From NCBI GenBank assembly GCA_009780955.1, contig WQZB01000021.1, forward strand, positions 1-58,420: DNA of 58,420 nucleotides. The letters are read 5' to 3'. Both the position numbers and the translations under genes were made by a program. The notes under the pieces are model-generated. The model made no database searches. It saw nothing but the letters and a program-made list of their open reading frames with translations, and was not told where the DNA came from. This stretch comes from Polyangiaceae bacterium. Its GTDB lineage: Bacteria; Myxococcota_A; Polyangia; Polyangiales; Polyangiaceae. Positions 57,480-58,420 of this stretch are shown one piece after another (position 1 is the stretch's first letter; the number at the start of each line of letters is the position of its first letter).

Positions 57480-58016
57480 TCAAAAGCTATAGATCTTATC
57501 GGTGACGAATCTCCAAAATTGATCCATGAGTGCGAAAAAAACCGTGGCGAAAAGCGCCGTGAGAATGACCACGGTGGTCGAGTTCCAAACCTCTTTTTTT
57601 GTTGGCCAAGTAACCTTCGAAAGTTCTTCGGCGACCTCGTTTGCGTACTGCCGCGTCGACTGCCGGCGCCAGTAGTAGAGCGCGACAACAACCCCCGCGA
57701 TGGCCGCAATGCTGTAAACGATCTCGTCTTTCGGCTCGCCAAAGTCAGGTTTCCACTGCCCCAGGCGATACCAGCCGATGTGGCCGATTTTCGCGACAAG
57801 GAATGCAACGGCCATCGCGCCCGCCATGTACGCCGCGTACACGAAGCGCTTGTAGCCAAACTGCATGGGAGCTTCTTCGTTGGCGTCGCGCTCATTTGGG
57901 TGCTCGTTCGGCGCCATCTTGTCGAGGACGCCGTCCGTGTCGCCTGCAGGCTCGGAGCTTTCTTCCGGCTCCGCAGCAGGACTGTCGGTCTTTTTGAGTT
58001 CCTCTTCGGTGGTCAT
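57480..58016 (-). CDS. secE: Protein translocase subunit SecE, N-terminally extended
   Basis: The last 65 residues of this 178-residue protein are the conserved SecE core (ANEVAEELSKVTWPTKKEVW, then one span). Before it come a 50-residue acidic head and two extra spans (about 57-77 and 98-116), as in the three-span E. coli type. SecE clamps SecY in the protein-conducting channel. It lies 43 bp from the tRNA-Trp gene. Confidence 0.94.
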   Translation of the reverse strand: MTTEEELKKTDSPAAEPEESSEPAGDTDGVLDKMAPNEHPNERDANEEAPMQFGYKRFVYAAYMAGAMAVAFLVAKIGHIGWYRLGQWKPDFGEPKDEIVYSIAAIAGVVVALYYWRRQSTRQYANEVAEELSKVTWPTKKEVWNSTTVVILTALFATVFFALMDQFWRFVTDKIYSF

Positions 58017-58059
58017 CGGGCTTTGGGTCTTCGAAACGAGCAGTGCGATGGGAACGTAG

Positions 58060-58132
58060 CAGGGGCTGGGGGACTCGAACCCACGACCTGCGGATTTGGA
58101 ATCCGCTGCTCTACCAACTGAGCTAAACCCCT
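58060..58132 (-). tRNA. trnW: tRNA-Trp (anticodon CCA)
   Basis: The 73-nt sequence folds as a cloverleaf: acceptor AGGGGTT with AGCCCCT, D-arm TAGCTCAGTTGGTAGAGCA, anticodon stem GCGGA/TCCGC around TTCCAAA (anticodon CCA) and T-loop TTCGAGT. The T-stem has one U-C mismatch (GUGGG/CCCCC). The CCA end is not encoded. A tRNA-Trp between rpmG and secE is the normal place in many bacteria. Confidence 0.95.
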
Positions 58133-58143
58133 AATTTTCCGTA

Positions 58144-58296
58144 TTACTTGGTTTCCTTGTGAACCGTATGTCGTTTGCATTGCGGGCAAAACTTCTTGAG
58201 CTCGATTTGCCCTTGATGCTGCTTTTTCCGGGTTGTCCGGTAGTTGCGCGATGCACACTCCGAGCAAACGAGCGCGATGTCGATCCGCTCGGCCAC
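58144..58296 (-). CDS. rpmG: Ribosomal protein L33
   Basis: This 50-codon gene starts at a GTG ending at 58296, directly after the tuf stop. The product VAERIDIALVCSECASRNYR continues TTRKKQHQGQIELKKFCPQC and ends HTVHKETK. It has both CxxC pairs (CSEC and CPQC), so it is the zinc-binding form of L33. Confidence 0.95.
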   Translation of the reverse strand: MAERIDIALVCSECASRNYRTTRKKQHQGQIELKKFCPQCKRHTVHKETK

Positions 58297-58420
58297 TTAT
58301 TCAATAACCTTGGTAACAATGCCGGCGCCGACGGTGCGGCCGCCTTCGCGAATCGCAAAACGCATCTGCTCTTCAATGCCCACGGGCGTGATGAGCTCGA
58401 CGGTCATCGTCACGTTGTCC
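58297..58420 (-). CDS. tuf: Elongation factor Tu, C-terminal end only
   Basis: Forty C-terminal codons are present, and the start is beyond the window. The sequence [20 protein letters not shown] and [20 protein letters not shown] is the last beta-strand region of domain 3 of EF-Tu. The stop abuts the rpmG start (TAAGTG). Confidence 0.96.
   Translation of the reverse strand, partial: DNVTMTVELITPVGIEEQMRFAIREGGRTVGAGIVTKVIE

Overview
The window looks like the chromosome of a myxobacterium-type organism (Myxococcota, probably Polyangia). I infer this from the high GC content, the abundance of GTG and TTG starts, eukaryote-like Ser/Thr kinases, TerB and PPP phosphatase domains, many lipoproteins, and an Isc operon beside a MerR-type regulator. 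No rRNA, phage, intact insertion sequence or CRISPR array is visible.

Layout. (1) 1-7.6 kb: envelope and stress genes. These are a DUF937 protein cut by the window edge, a DUF2382 stress protein, a trypsin-like lipoprotein with Asp-rich repeats, a VanY-type carboxypeptidase lipoprotein and a DUF3047 protein. (2) 7.6-14.3 kb, minus strand: the methylmalonyl-CoA mutase set mutA-mutB-meaB with 4-bp overlaps, followed by a TerB/PPP-phosphatase fusion. (3) 14.4-20.0 kb, plus strand: a MerR regulator with a C-terminal cysteine cluster, then iscS-iscU-iscA-hscB-hscA-fdx, a complete Fe-S assembly operon without iscR. (4) 20.0-41.0 kb: a Wzy-type polysaccharide region. It holds a degenerate BY-kinase-like protein, a CE2-type esterase, an O-antigen ligase/polymerase, a Wzz/GumC-type co-polymerase, an outer-membrane barrel, a Wzx flippase, two Ser/Thr kinases, an acyltransferase-3, a GT-C/acyltransferase-3 fusion, an ATP-grasp enzyme and a GT2/serine-acetyltransferase-like fusion. 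(5) 41-45.2 kb: a DUF5996 protein, an orphan PelD-PelE pair in which PelD lacks its GGDEF domain, and a YahK-like dehydrogenase. (6) 45.4-58.4 kb, minus strand: the core tuf-rpmG-trnW-secE-nusG-rplK-rplA-rplJ-rplL-rpoB-rpoC cluster.

How it fits together. Region 4 can supply assembly, flipping, polymerisation, modification and kinase control of one surface polysaccharide. No initiating glycosyltransferase and no OPX (Wza) protein is seen, so those must lie elsewhere. The MerR protein is a candidate Fe-S or redox sensor for the Isc operon.

The least explained layer is non-coding. There is a family of short GTAGGGGCG palindromes whose stems co-vary. There are two 125-146 bp inverted-repeat elements with the same core but different arms, one of them lodged between rplK and rplA. 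There is also a 19-copy GAGCT pentanucleotide array directly downstream of a good promoter for the acyltransferase gene. All assignments are from reading motifs by eye; no database search was run.
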